From: Elysia chlorotica
Taxonomy: Eukaryota; Mollusca; Gastropoda; Plakobranchidae
DNA: 64,000 nucleotides
Direction: 5' to 3'
Assembly (NCBI GenBank): GCA_003991915.1
Contig: RQTK01000074.1
Location: 378,472-442,471 of the forward strand
A program made the translations under genes and the position numbers. A model generated the notes under the pieces. The model did no database searches. It was not told the DNA's origin and was given only the letters and a program-made list of their open reading frames with translations. This document shows, piece by piece, positions 25,801 through 39,302 of the stretch. Within the stretch, counting starts at the first letter, position 1, and the number at the start of each line of letters is the position of its first letter.

Positions 25801-28800
25801 ATTGCGATACACACTTTTCAGGGTAGTTAAAAGGTTCTAATATCGTTTTACTTAGAATTATTCACATTGATTCTCAGTAATTTCACAGCTGTTTTTATAA
25901 ATGTGTTTATATATACACCAGCAAAGCCAAAATGAGAAATGTAGGACTATCATAATAAGTAGTACAATATGTCTTAAATGGTTATATCTTTTAAAAGGGT
26001 AATTTTTAAAATGCTTAAGTCCAATTATCATTTCATCAAACTTTGTTTCTTGAGTGCTAAATTGATGAGGTGTATTTTAAAATAAACATGTAGCCCCGCA
26101 AAGGTATGACCCAACTCTATCCCTTGCTATAATTGAAAAAAACATATTACTCCTCAAAATAAGTTAGATACTCTTAGGTACTCATCTGTTTGACTTTGAC
26201 ATTAAAATTGTAAAAGAGATCCTCACCTGCAGTTCAAAGCAATTTCACCTAAGGAGCAACATGCGTCCTCTTTCTCATCCAGGTATGCATTTTCCACTGA
26301 AATACTGATAAATAAAATGTAAAACGAAAAATGAGACAAATTTGAAAGTCACCTAATGTTTAACTTGTATACTCAGGCAAAACAGTTTGAGATTTAATAT
26401 TCCTGAACACATTGTGTCATTATCATCCTCCCAATTCTGTATTGTTTTTTTTTTTTGCTTGATCAGATTATCAGGCAGACTGAACACCAAAAATACAGCA
26501 TAATATAATAATAATACCTATTATCGCTACATTATATTGGAGGCTTACAAATTTGCTAGTAATGCATTCTGATCAGCATTAAGGGAAAGACAGTTCTGAT
26601 ACATGCCCAACTACAAATATTTTGTAGATACTGTAGCTACATTGACTTGGTCTGGTGTTTGTCGATGTGATTGATCATGAAATTATAGTGCAAAGTATAG
26701 CTTGTTGAGTTTACAAGAAAGAAAACAAAAAAACAAAAAAATACAGGAAATTTAAAAAATGGAATGATTCTGGAAAAACCAGCGGCAGATCTGTATTAAT
26801 TCCTCATGTGGTTTGATTCCCGAAATATGTACTCTGCTTAGAAAAAGTATGGAGATAACACACATCCTTGTCTTACTCTGCAAAGGATTTCTGCTGGTTC
26901 AGATAGTTCTTCATTGTCATTAATAGTGACTTTTTAATTCCAATTTAACTCTGTGAAGATTTTTATATCTTTCCCGTGTTGTCCTGTCCTTACTAAGCCT
27001 ATCATTTCAGCATGTTTCACCCCAGCAAAAGCTTTGGCATAGTATGAAACATGTGAATAGCTCTTTTTGCATTTGTTTCTGGGCTAAAACATATAAAAAT
27101 ATAAACTGCATCTTCTGTTCCTTTGTTGGCTTGGAATCCAAATTGTCCAATTCCATTTTCTTATTTTAGCTTATTCTTGATTCTTCCAAGTATGATGGTG
27201 AGGAAGATTTTCAAGTGATGAGACATTAAACATATTGTCCTGTGTTCTGAACATTCTTTATTCTTTGATATTTGGGGAATTGTGATAAATATCGAGCTCT
27301 GGAAATCATCGGGTAAAGGGTCTCATACATAAATTCTCATAGCTTCTCTGTGCTCAAAGATGCAGTCCTTTCTTATCAATTTGTTTAATTCCTTGTATTT
27401 TGCTTCTCATTCTTGATTTTGTAAATGTGTCATACTTTCTCCTAAACTTATTAGATGTAATATAAAAAAGAAGAAAATTCTAATTCCTGTTGTGTTTATA
27501 TATACATGCTTAATCTTGCATAGCAAAATGTATTCAAGCTTGACTCTTACCCTTCTAACTTGTAGTTTTCCTCATCTCCATCATCTGTTTCTAAGTTTTC
27601 ATCATCATTAAACTCATCTTCATCAAAGACAGTAACATTCTCACTTTCTGTCTTATAATGGGCCTGGAAAAAAATCAATTTCAATTTTTGTTTACATAAG
27701 CTTGGTTTTACAGAAAGTTATAATCATAGTGGAAAGTTTTGCACTTAATTTTTTTTGTATCAAGATGTGTCTTTCACTAATTAAGGGGAGGGGCAGGTCC
27801 TGGGAGTGATTTCCTTTGTTATCCACTTTAGCTAGTTTTAACTGCAACCATTGAAATCAGCACATTCGAAAATGTAGGAAACAATGCAATTTTTTGAATT
27901 TTGTCACATGGTTGCCATAGTGAGGCTACCATATTGGATTTGGATACCTAAAATCAGTGAATTTCAAAATCTATCTTGTCCTACATTTCTTTATCAAATA
28001 ACTTGAAATTTGTCGAACATGTGCAATAGAGCGGATTTTGGCTACTTTACTATATAGCAGACAAAATCTTTTCTAAAAGAACTAAACCACAATTTCAAAA
28101 AAGCCTCTATTATATTGTTTATTACATCAAGCACCAACACCATACGATTATTTAAAGCAATCAGTCAATTGGAGAAGGTAGATTTTTAGTGTGAAAAATG
28201 TAAATTTTTCAGAAATACATATCTAAAAGTAAAGCATATAAAAAACTAAAAAAATTGTGAAAAAATTGCCCCAAAATTGATCCTAAGTCATTGCAGCAGT
28301 TTATGATGGTTACTTTTATCAAACACATTCCCTGTTTGCTTTGACAACTGAAACTAATAATTCAGTTTCAAAATAATAAAAATAACTAGAAATCGTTCTA
28401 GCTGAAACAACAAATCTGTGAGATGAGATATGAAATCACACCCGTATGCCTTGGCCACGTAACCTCCCGCAGACCTCAAAGCTTTCAGCCACCCTAAACG
28501 CTCAGTCAAACTGTCTGATAGCGTATCGGCGCTAGCCATGCCTCATTATGGACCTTTGTTGTTTACATGCTTAATGCAGGTCAATCTGCCGCATATTATA
28601 GACATAGAGTACCAATGGTCTTGTGATTATTTCTACATGATCCTTTAGAAAATAGGCACGAATCAAATACAAAAAATTAGTAAAATAATCGGAAAAATCA
28701 TTCGAACTAGGGCTTTTCTTAAATGTTTTCTCACAATTTTGGCACTCCAAATAGTGACTGGATTTCCCAAAATACGAATTTATAATTTTTTTTTAATTCA

Positions 28801-29093
28801 AAACACTAACTTTGTGGTTCATATGTCCACACAAATGGATGAACTGACTGCAGAAACTAAAACCAGGAAATCCTTTATCGAACACCTTACTTGCCATTTC
28901 AAGCCCCGTCCCTCCCCTTAAATAAAAATGTAATCATATTCCTTTATGGAAGCGGCTATTTGATAGGTAACCGGACCAATAGCGAATAGGCTATTCCTCC
29001 GGCAACCTCGGGTTAGAATTGCTTGATGATTGGTTGTGACAGCTGTCTCAGTTGGAGCCATATGTTGTTTTTAGATATGTAGGCAGCACCAAA

Positions 29094-29148
<55 letters not shown>

Positions 29149-32100
29149 CCTGCAGCTAAATTTCTTCCCAGGGGAAAAAATCTGCACATTTCTGAGGAAA
29201 TCGGGAAATCAGGATTGGCGACGAAAATCAGTGTGTACCAATGAAATCGGTACAAGTAGGCAGGTCTGTAGATGAAAAAGACTGAGATCACAGAGCTGAA
29301 ATTTAAAGCCTATCAAGAAATTAGAAGAGGATGTGTCCAATCATCAGTTTTTGATAATCTGTACAGCAAAATGATCTTTCATTAAATAGATGACATGCCA
29401 GGACTTAAAATGGGTGGAAAGACAACTAATAATCTCAGATATGCAGATGATACAAGGCTGATAGAAAACAAGAAAGATGTTCGAAATTTCTGGACTTTTT
29501 AAAAATTGAGAGTATAAAGAAAGATTTAAACACCAAGAAAACCAAGGTGATGATTTTTAGTAAAAGGTCGCACCAGATTGCAAAATTTTTTTTTGTGACA
29601 GTATTAAATGTAAACAACAAAAATACTTTAATTATTTGGGCACTCTCATCACTCAGGGTGAGAGCTAACACAAATCTCTGGAAGTATCACCCCAAAATGT
29701 GTGAAATTCAGTGTCATGTGATCTTTTGTTGTTTTATAATTAATGCCAAAAAGGACAGACAAAAATGTGTCTCACCTTCACCCCTTCTGTAGACTTCATG
29801 GAAGTTAGGATGAAACCAACAATCCTCTCCAAGTAATCTGCCATATCACCTTTGATAAGGGTTGCTATAGAGGAAAAAAGACTGTACCTGGAAACGTGAA
29901 AAAGGGGAATGTTTAGACCAGTTTGATTTTTTTTCCATAAGCAAAAAACTGACAATACTACAAGTATTTAACTTTCTTGGCAATATGTCAGCTAATTGAA
30001 AAAATGAACTTTCAAACTTTTAAGGCAAAGGTTAACTTTTTGTTGTTCAATTTATTGATATTCTATACTTATATTCAGATGAATGGGTTTTTTGTTGTTT
30101 TTTGTTTTTGTTTTTACTTTTTTCTCATAATAAAACTATAAGACTATCAAAATAATGAGTAAGAATTGTCTTCTACACGAGTAAGATCAGTCCGATGTGT
30201 TAGGGACTATAAAGCTCTACTTTTTTTTTTCACTTAACCCCAAGCCCATATGAATTTTTTTTTTTAAAGCGTTCAAATTAGGGTGAGCGATTTTGGTTAA
30301 CAATGCTGTCAGCATAAAAGTTGATGGTAGGAACTAATGTATATTTCCTTTTTTTTTTTATCTAGACATATGCTTTGGCTAGAACCACAGCTTTGATGTT
30401 GATTTTCATTTCTTGGCTATCATTCAACGCTTTTTGTTTTCTTCAGATAATCTGCTTGACACCTGAGAGGAAATTTACAAGTCAACAGGAAAAGCATGGC
30501 TGCCTTCTAAAAGGACTAAAAAATAATTACTAGAAAGGCTGTAATTGCAGTTGAGTTGGTTAAATGTCCAACGTCAGCACTATATAGGCTATATTGTGGA
30601 CAGGTCCCATGACTGATATGCTGCCACACTCAAGACGGGGCAGGGATACCATGACCCCTGTCTCAGCCCGTCACATTAAACTGACAGGGGGCGAAATTGC
30701 CAGGGCTAGAACCACGGACTTCCTCCATACCTTATACCCCAGGGCTACCGTGCCACCCCAGAAAGTCTGTAGTGTGTGAATGAAGAAAATGGCCATAAGC
30801 TGTCAGATATAACTGTTGTTAGATAATGCCCTTTCACAAACACAAGTTGAACAGTGATAAAAAGTGGTCAGCCATGCAAGATATGCATATTTCCAAAGAC
30901 AAGTACTGGAAACTGTTTCCCACTTTGAGGAATCAATGAGTATACTCAGAGAACGCACAAAACAAAATTTATTATCAATTTTTTCACGAGTAACTTCATT
31001 TGGGTTTTCATAGCTGATATCTAAATAAATCCAAACTATGAGCAATACTCTTAAGATAGTCTCATTCACTTACACATATCTTCGAAGATCTGGATCATTT
31101 GAATTGGTAATCAGATTTACTCCCAATTCCAAGCATTCTTTTGCCAGAGGTCGGAAAGTTTCCTCTCCTATACTGCGAGCAAAGACTGCCATTGTATCTG
31201 TGATTGAAAATAATATGACATTGAAAAGCAAAAAGATGATGAACAGCAATTTATTTCAATCAATCCATTCATTCTTTGATTAAAAAAGAATTACTGCATT
31301 GGGAAAGGTCAACTTTTTTTCATGTCAACATTTCATTGCTTGTCAGGTTTCAGATCTAGCCTTTGTTTCACAGCCTTTACTAGTGAGGTTGGATGCTAAT
31401 AAATGTAAAGACCGCTTGCAAATGAGAATGAAAGTACAAATATATTTTTGGATCTACATAATATTCTTTTTAATATATATTTACTGACATATCAGCTTCT
31501 CTTTCATCTCACAGGGTGCTTTTTTTCCCTTTCAAATGTATACAATGTTAACTATCACGGTGCATATTTCAGTCTAAAAATATTGTGCATTAACAAATCT
31601 GCTTTTGATCCATTCTTTTTCATAGGGTCCCCATCAAATCCTTAAAATTAATTTCAAGACCCAATTGGTGGGAAAAATAATGCTGCCACCAATCAACAAT
31701 GAACCCAAAAAACATAGTTTTGAACCATGCAATGACTTTTTTTTAAATCAAATATTAATAATGAAATAAAGTAATATTTTATAAATAGCCTCCCTCCCTA
31801 ATTAAATTACAGATCTAGTCTATTAAAAACGCTTTAATTCGCGTGATGTCAATGGACAGCAACAAAACACATATAGAATTATAGGGAAAGCTACAAGACT
31901 CTTCAACAACAGGCTCTTGTGACTCGGCAATGTGACATGCGATGGAAATAGTAAAAACTTCTGCTTAAACAGCAGCATAGCTGTGCTATTTTCATCACAC
32001 AAGAATAAGGTAGAGAACCGCCATACCAAACAAGGGGTTTCCAAAATTATGGGTCCATTTGGAGGTGTTCAGCCTTGGCATCGTATTTCCAACTTTACCT

Positions 32101-33783
32101 TATCGTAACACAGGTTCTACCAAACCAATTTTCACAACAAAAAAAGAACCAATGAAAAGGTCTTTTTAGGCGCAGTTAAATACCTGTGAAATTTATGTAC
32201 TCACAATAGAACCAAAATAGTATGCTGGGGTAGCCCCACAGCAGGACCCTCGATACAATAATGTAGATAAGACTATTTTTTCCGACACAGTATGAACTTT
32301 TTAAGATTTAATTTTTTCCCTGACTTCCCAACCCAACACAAAAATCCCTATTTCCCGACCTGATGGGGACCTGTTTAAAGTTACCAATTGCTGCCAGCTG
32401 CAGTTTTTTCATCTCCTCATCTTCAGACAATCCATCAAGGTAGGTCTTGAATAATTCAATAACATCTTTGAAATAGGGCTGCATTTTCTCTTTGGCTGCA
32501 TTAGCTGATGAATCAAAGAGTAATACAGATGATGGGTGAAAGAAACTTGCAATTCTAAGATAGAAAGTTCATCCAACATGGCAACGATACTGAAGAAGAA
32601 TGCTATTGATCTATATTACAACATTGTATAGTAAAAAGTAAAGTAAAGATGGTCCCATACTCTTCCAGACAGATTAGGGAACAGGTTTAGGATCTTTTTT
32701 TTTTTTAAGGATGAGTCACATAATGTTTATTTTTTTAACTGCTGAATGACTAAAACTCTTACCTGCTCCCCCTATAGCACTAATCGCTAGCTCCTTGGGT
32801 TTTGCCAGAGGACAATTTTTCAGTATATTCAAGAGGTAGCCCATCAGATCTGGTAGGTATGGCAGAATTCCATCACCTGAAATAGTTTTGTTGTAAAAAA
32901 AAAAAAAAAAAGTTTTCAAATATACTGTCATAAATAAAATCAGTATCCCTCTATGAGTTACAACACTTACTGAGCTGGCTAAACTACAGCTCCCAGGCAA
33001 GGCATGACTGCCAATATGCTTGCAATTTTACCCTTTACGTCATGTTGTCACAACATATCTAATATAATGAAGCAAAGCTATTTTAAAAATTTAAGACCTT
33101 ATATTTTAGCATTCCTAATAGGAAAAAAAGCGGTTCCTGATCCTCAAATCCAGATTACTGAATTAAACTGTATTGGCCATTTTATAACCATAGAAAAAGA
33201 AAAAAAAATTGGTTTCCAACTTTACTAGTTAAATCTATACATTTCTTTAGGGTTTAAGAACATAGAGTTGTGAGTGGCTGCCATTTGGTTGCAAAAAAAA
33301 ATGTAACTGGATGACCATCAGACACATATCATTAACTAGTGTCTCAAATAACTTGCACATAATAAAATATGGGGACAATTCAAGCAGCTATCTGTTTTAA
33401 TTGGTTGTTTTTTTGCTTTTCACTTAAACTTTAGGCTAAGATCAACCAATATAAAAAAAAACTATAAAATCACCAGTCCTTACCCAGATTTTCACAAAAC
33501 ATTTCCAAAGCATAATGGCTCTTGACAAGACCTTTTGGATTCTTTTCCACTTCTTCCATTGATTTGTTCAGATACAGAAACAGCAGTGGAAGCAACTCAG
33601 AAGCATACTGGCTAATATCAGGCTGAAAGAAAAAAAAAAAAACACACATTAATCAAGGGCCAAATTAATTGCATTTCTAATTTGAAATTATGAGAAAATG
33701 TAAGAAAAAGAGTCAACCACAACCATTATTAACAGCCAACATTGAACAACAATAATAACAATAATAATAATAATGATAATAAC

Positions 33784-33840
<57 letters not shown>

Positions 33841-36840
33841 CTCAACGTCGTGTATCTTCTAGATCCGATCCGATTTTGGTTGAAGGAAATCGAAAGTGTT
33901 CCATTCATTAGAACACTTTCCAATATATTATACGTATCTGAACTTTTACGCCAATCACGTCGATCTGTTTCAGTATGTCTTCAGTAATGTCTTCTTCAGG
34001 CAATGGAAGAAATTGGGGCTTTAGTTATGTTTCATTGATTATGTACCGTAAATCTCTCTTTCTTGGAAATCACGCACATTGTGTCCGTTTACTGTATTCA
34101 GTACGCGATTCAGTATAATTACATATATATGACGTCGTAGGCGATACTGTAAGACTTAGCCAAGATCTAGTTCCGACTAAGAGGATGAGCAGTAACGCGA
34201 CTTAAGAATGGCTAGGCCTTCATCATTTTGGCTCGGCCTAGAGTGACAGGACTAGATTTAGACCCACTGTGGTTTTCTCGTTGTTCTTAAAAATTAATGG
34301 TATGCAAACTGAGCATGGACAAAACATGTGACGCACAACGGTCAGCGCAAAACTGAACAAAACAAAATGAAAATGTGCAGTTGTTAAGGGCAATGGATGT
34401 AGAGGGTGGAAATAAACAACCAAAAAACATGCGGGACAAAACGGCATTTTTTTACATCGCGGGCGGGACGGCGGCTCTGCAGCTCTGTTTCTTTCTCACA
34501 GATGATGATGACGATGGTGCAGTTGATGGAGGGAGAGGTGATGATGATGGTTCAGTTGTTGGATGAGATGATGACGCATTTTATCGCATTTATTTTTGTA
34601 ATTCGAAAGGACCGCGGACGCAAACACATTTCCGAGGATGCTCAAACTCAACTTCCGCGGAAATCCGCGTTTCCGCGGACAATTCCCATCCCTGATTAAT
34701 ATAACAATTAAATAAAATAAGGTCAAACATTTCATTTCAAATTCTAATTGTGGAATGAATGAATGAATAATAATAATAATAATAAAAATAATAATAATAA
34801 TAATCTTTTCCATAAGCTTTAATCTTTCTTTGTTTCCTTATGCCGCCTCTTTCGCCTCTCATATTTCTTTCCCTTCTTTTTTTTTTGTGTAGTCTGCAAA
34901 TGTAAACTTGTTTAAACAAACCAAAAAACAGTGTCTTTTAAAAAGCAGTTTTCCATAATGATACTCGGTAAGTAAGGCTGGATGTAATAAGTTGAATAGG
35001 ACAGGTCTATGTTTAGTTTAGAGTCCCAACATATTTTATGATCTTTGCAGTCGTGACAATCACGGTCCATGGTCGCTTGGGTGTTGGTGTCCATGTTTAC
35101 CTTGTAATACCAAAGCTCAGGTTGTACACAATGGAATCTCTTTGGGTTAATAATGGTGAGGGTTAAAACAACTTAAATAAATATGAACACAGGAAAATAA
35201 TTTTACTAAAATTTTCATAACTAAATATATTTCCTCAGAAAAATGCCAAAAGGGGCACAAGAATATAAAAAATGTTCGGGTGAACAATTAACAGGAAAAT
35301 CGAAAGAATGTACACAATACACTAACAAACCTGTAAATGTTCAGAAAACTGTCCAACTGCAAATAAAGCAGAGTTGCGCACAATGTGTGAGGTGTCATTT
35401 AAGCCTGTACAGACTGTCTGGAGCATTCCTGACAGCATTCTTAAGAAAAAAAGCAATTAAAATGAATCATGAAAATAACTGATATTAAGGAGTCAAGCAG
35501 AATATAACAAGGATATTATTAATTCAGAGTTAGAAATATAGTTTTACGTTTCTTAGAAATTGATACAGATTGATATAAAATATGTATAAAATTAACATTT
35601 TATACATTTTGAATGCTAGGATGTATAGTGAGTTTAATGTATATGGTTGCTTTGACTTAAATATTAACCATGATAAAAAATAATATGGAAATACGCAAAA
35701 CCAAAACATAATTACAAAAATAAAAACTGAGTTGAATTCAAATCAGTATGTACTTAGTCATGATAAAGTCCCCACATCCTTCAACTACGACAGCCAGAAC
35801 AAGATATGCTGCCCTTCTATGTGGAGCCTCTGGACTTTTCAAACAGCGATCCACCATAGGTGACTGAGGAGGTAGACAACCTATTTTTCAATGTGCTCTG
35901 TTTATACCAACGCAATTTACTATATCCATAGGTTACAATAAAATTATAAATGCTAAAAAAATTCAGACCAATTTGCAATTTTTGAAACATGCTTCAACTA
36001 AAATCCAACAACCCTTGAAAAGTTCTTGCCTTTTCATAATAACAAAAGCAGAACAGATCAACTGTGATAGATAAAGTTAAAAAAAAACTGTTTGTTAAGA
36101 GATTCTAATGCATTAAAAAAAGAAAGCAACTTTTAAAAATAGTAGTTGTATTAATTATTGAATATCAGATACCCACTTCTTTAACAACAATGCTCACAGG
36201 ATAAATCAAAATCATTAAGATACAGTCTATATATTACCTTATACTCAGAAAAAAGTATATGGCTTTCTTTAATATGAATTTTCTGTACAGTTTTGTATAC
36301 AATGATACTGCCACATCACATATCATGAAGAGAATAAGCATTAAATACAAAATCATGGTAAAGTTGATAAATAATGTTTCAATCTGCCTCTGTCAATGCA
36401 TTGTTAAGAACTAGGTACTAAGATTTGTCATAAGATGTGACAATCATCATAATTATTTTGTCCTCTGCTTTTACAAAATAGGTTATGAAACTATGTATGC
36501 TAAGAAAATCTAATAAATAACCATTCAAACCACATAAGAAAAATGATTTTGATAAAAAATGAATAAACAGTCAATTCAGTTTTTTATTCTATGCAACAGC
36601 CCATGAATATTCAGATGAAAATTGCAAGAACAAAAAAACTCACCAACTTGTTGAGGAATTTCTCTGCAGGCAGGTGAAGAGCCATTGTGTCAATAACCTA
36701 AAGCAGAAGTGAAAAAATGTCATAGTAAAAAGACAATATCAAGCCAAGAATTGTTATGTGGGATAGTGTGTGTGTGTGTGTGTGTGAAAGAGAGACAGAA
36801 AGAGACAGACAGAGAGGCAGAGACGGAGAGACAGACAAAC

Positions 36841-36921
<81 letters not shown>

Positions 36922-36942
36922 GAGACAGAGAGAGACAGAGAC

Positions 36943-36987
<45 letters not shown>

Positions 36988-38856
36988 GTCAGACACATAG
37001 AGTGAGAGAGTCAGAGTGTTTACTGAGAACCTGATGTCTTTAGGTATTACTGGTGCTATCAAGCAAGGTAATTGTACTGAGCAGTTTGGTGAAAATTTCA
37101 AACTTAGAACAAGTTTTATGCTATTTTAAATCTCCTGGAAGTGTGATAAAGAATCTGTTTGAATTGTGTCAATATCTTTATTGGTTGAAAAGCCATGAAC
37201 TTTTTTCTGATTTATTTTTACCCTTATTTCGCATCAAATTTAACAGATATTCTCAAGTATCATATGTCAAAATGTAGGGAATTTTATAAAGAATAACATA
37301 AACACAATAAAAGAGGTGCACATATTGGAATAATAAAGATACATTTGGTGGTTATCATGTACGAGATCACATAATAAACTAATGTCGCGCCACTTATTAA
37401 ATTCGCATGATATCACATTTTTACTTGTGTTGTCAGTATCATGTATGATAGACTAAAATGTAAATTTGTATATAATTCACTTGTGTTTTGATCTAAGCAT
37501 TTTAACTTGACAGAAAATAATGTTGATGGCCATACAAGTACAAGGCTAGTTTTGCTAAAAGACAGTTTTATCCTAGTATACTTTAGAATTTTTTTTTGTG
37601 TTTTTACATGCATCATCACATGAGGTGTTTCAAAGTGTTTTGGTAAAGATATGTTAAATATATTCCAGATCCAAGAATCTAATTTAAAAATAAAATTGGA
37701 AATACGGGGAAAAGAAACGAAATACTCGTTTATAAGCACAACCATAATATTATTTTACTGAGACACATCCTGTCACAAAAGTAAAGGGACTGCCAAGAGC
37801 CACTTTCGCAGTCCCAGCGTCCGAGTTCGCTGAACTGCCGAATTTTACAATGAGGGAAAGCCTTGATACCTTGACTCTTATTTTTAAAGATGTTCTGATT
37901 CACAGGAGAAAAACATTTCACTCAAACCAGCACTAAAACTATAACTCAATACTAAAATCGTTCCATGATGACAGTTTGATGGGTATGCTTAAAACCAGTT
38001 TTTAAAGACTGACGGAAACAAAATAACAATCATATTACCAGTCATTCACGAACAAAGTACACAAATATGCAATGTACCTGCACAGCATACTGAGATGGTT
38101 TGTGGGCTTCAACCTCTTCATCATCTTCATCATCCTCCTCATCATCATCACAGATGATCGGAATGAGTACATTTAGGATGGGATCAATCAGGTGATGCTT
38201 CAACACAGTCTGTAGAAAAAAACGTTCAATGCAACGCATTTTTTTTACATTTTGTATGCCTATAAAAACAAAAATCCAACAAAAAAATTTATTTATTACG
38301 ATAAGATAAGATAAGCCTTTATAATCCCGTAGAGAAATTTTTCTTGGTTGTGCGTATAACTTTGATTTAATATAACAAAATCAATCTACATGTGAGAGAA
38401 AAAAAAAATAGAAAAAGCATTTTACATTCACATGTAACACTGTTCAACTAAACACTGTCAGACATACATAATATTATTATTTAGAAAAACATACCACTAT
38501 GCATATACAAGAACACATACCCCTACAAACACAAGTCTTTTAAGTATAGCAATTTTGTAGCAAACTGATGGAGGCTGGTACAAACGAGTTTTTATATGTC
38601 CTTTTTTATATTGATCCATTCGTTCTTTGTGATATTTCACATTCACTATGAAGAGGGTGGTTTGTGTCTGATGTTTTATACATTTTTCTTTATTCATTTT
38701 TGTACATATCTTTGAAAGAAGTTAGTTCACAGCCAATAATAATTATTTGGGAAGTTTTCTTTCTTATTTTGTCTAATCTTTGAGAGTGGGTTTTTGATAG
38801 TTTTCCTCCAAAACATGTAATTTAAAAAGATATTAAACTTTGAATACTGGAGGTAT

Positions 38857-38909
<53 letters not shown>

Positions 38910-38977
38910 GTAGTTGCGAGAGATAGCAGGTGAGACAGAGAGTAATTATTTTTCTTGAAAAGACTTTATCTTATTAG

Positions 38978-39042
<65 letters not shown>

Positions 39043-39121
39043 GAGTAGTTGCGAGAGATAGCAGGTGAGACAGAGAGTAATTATTTACCTTGAAAAGACT
39101 TTATCATATTAGCAAGAGAGA

Positions 39122-39181
<60 letters not shown>

Positions 39182-39251
39182 TTGCGAGAGAGTAATTATT
39201 TACCTTGAAAAGACTTTATCTTATTAGCAAGCTATAGATTTATGTTATTTA

Positions 39252-39302
<51 letters not shown>

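Noticed and set aside
36709-37101. Open frames rich in Arg/Glu or Ser/Leu over GA/CT tracts (also at 3.1, 11.8, 19.7, 50.4, 52.1, 53.8 and 58.6 kb)
   Set aside because: Low-complexity translations of dinucleotide repeats, present in several frames at once.
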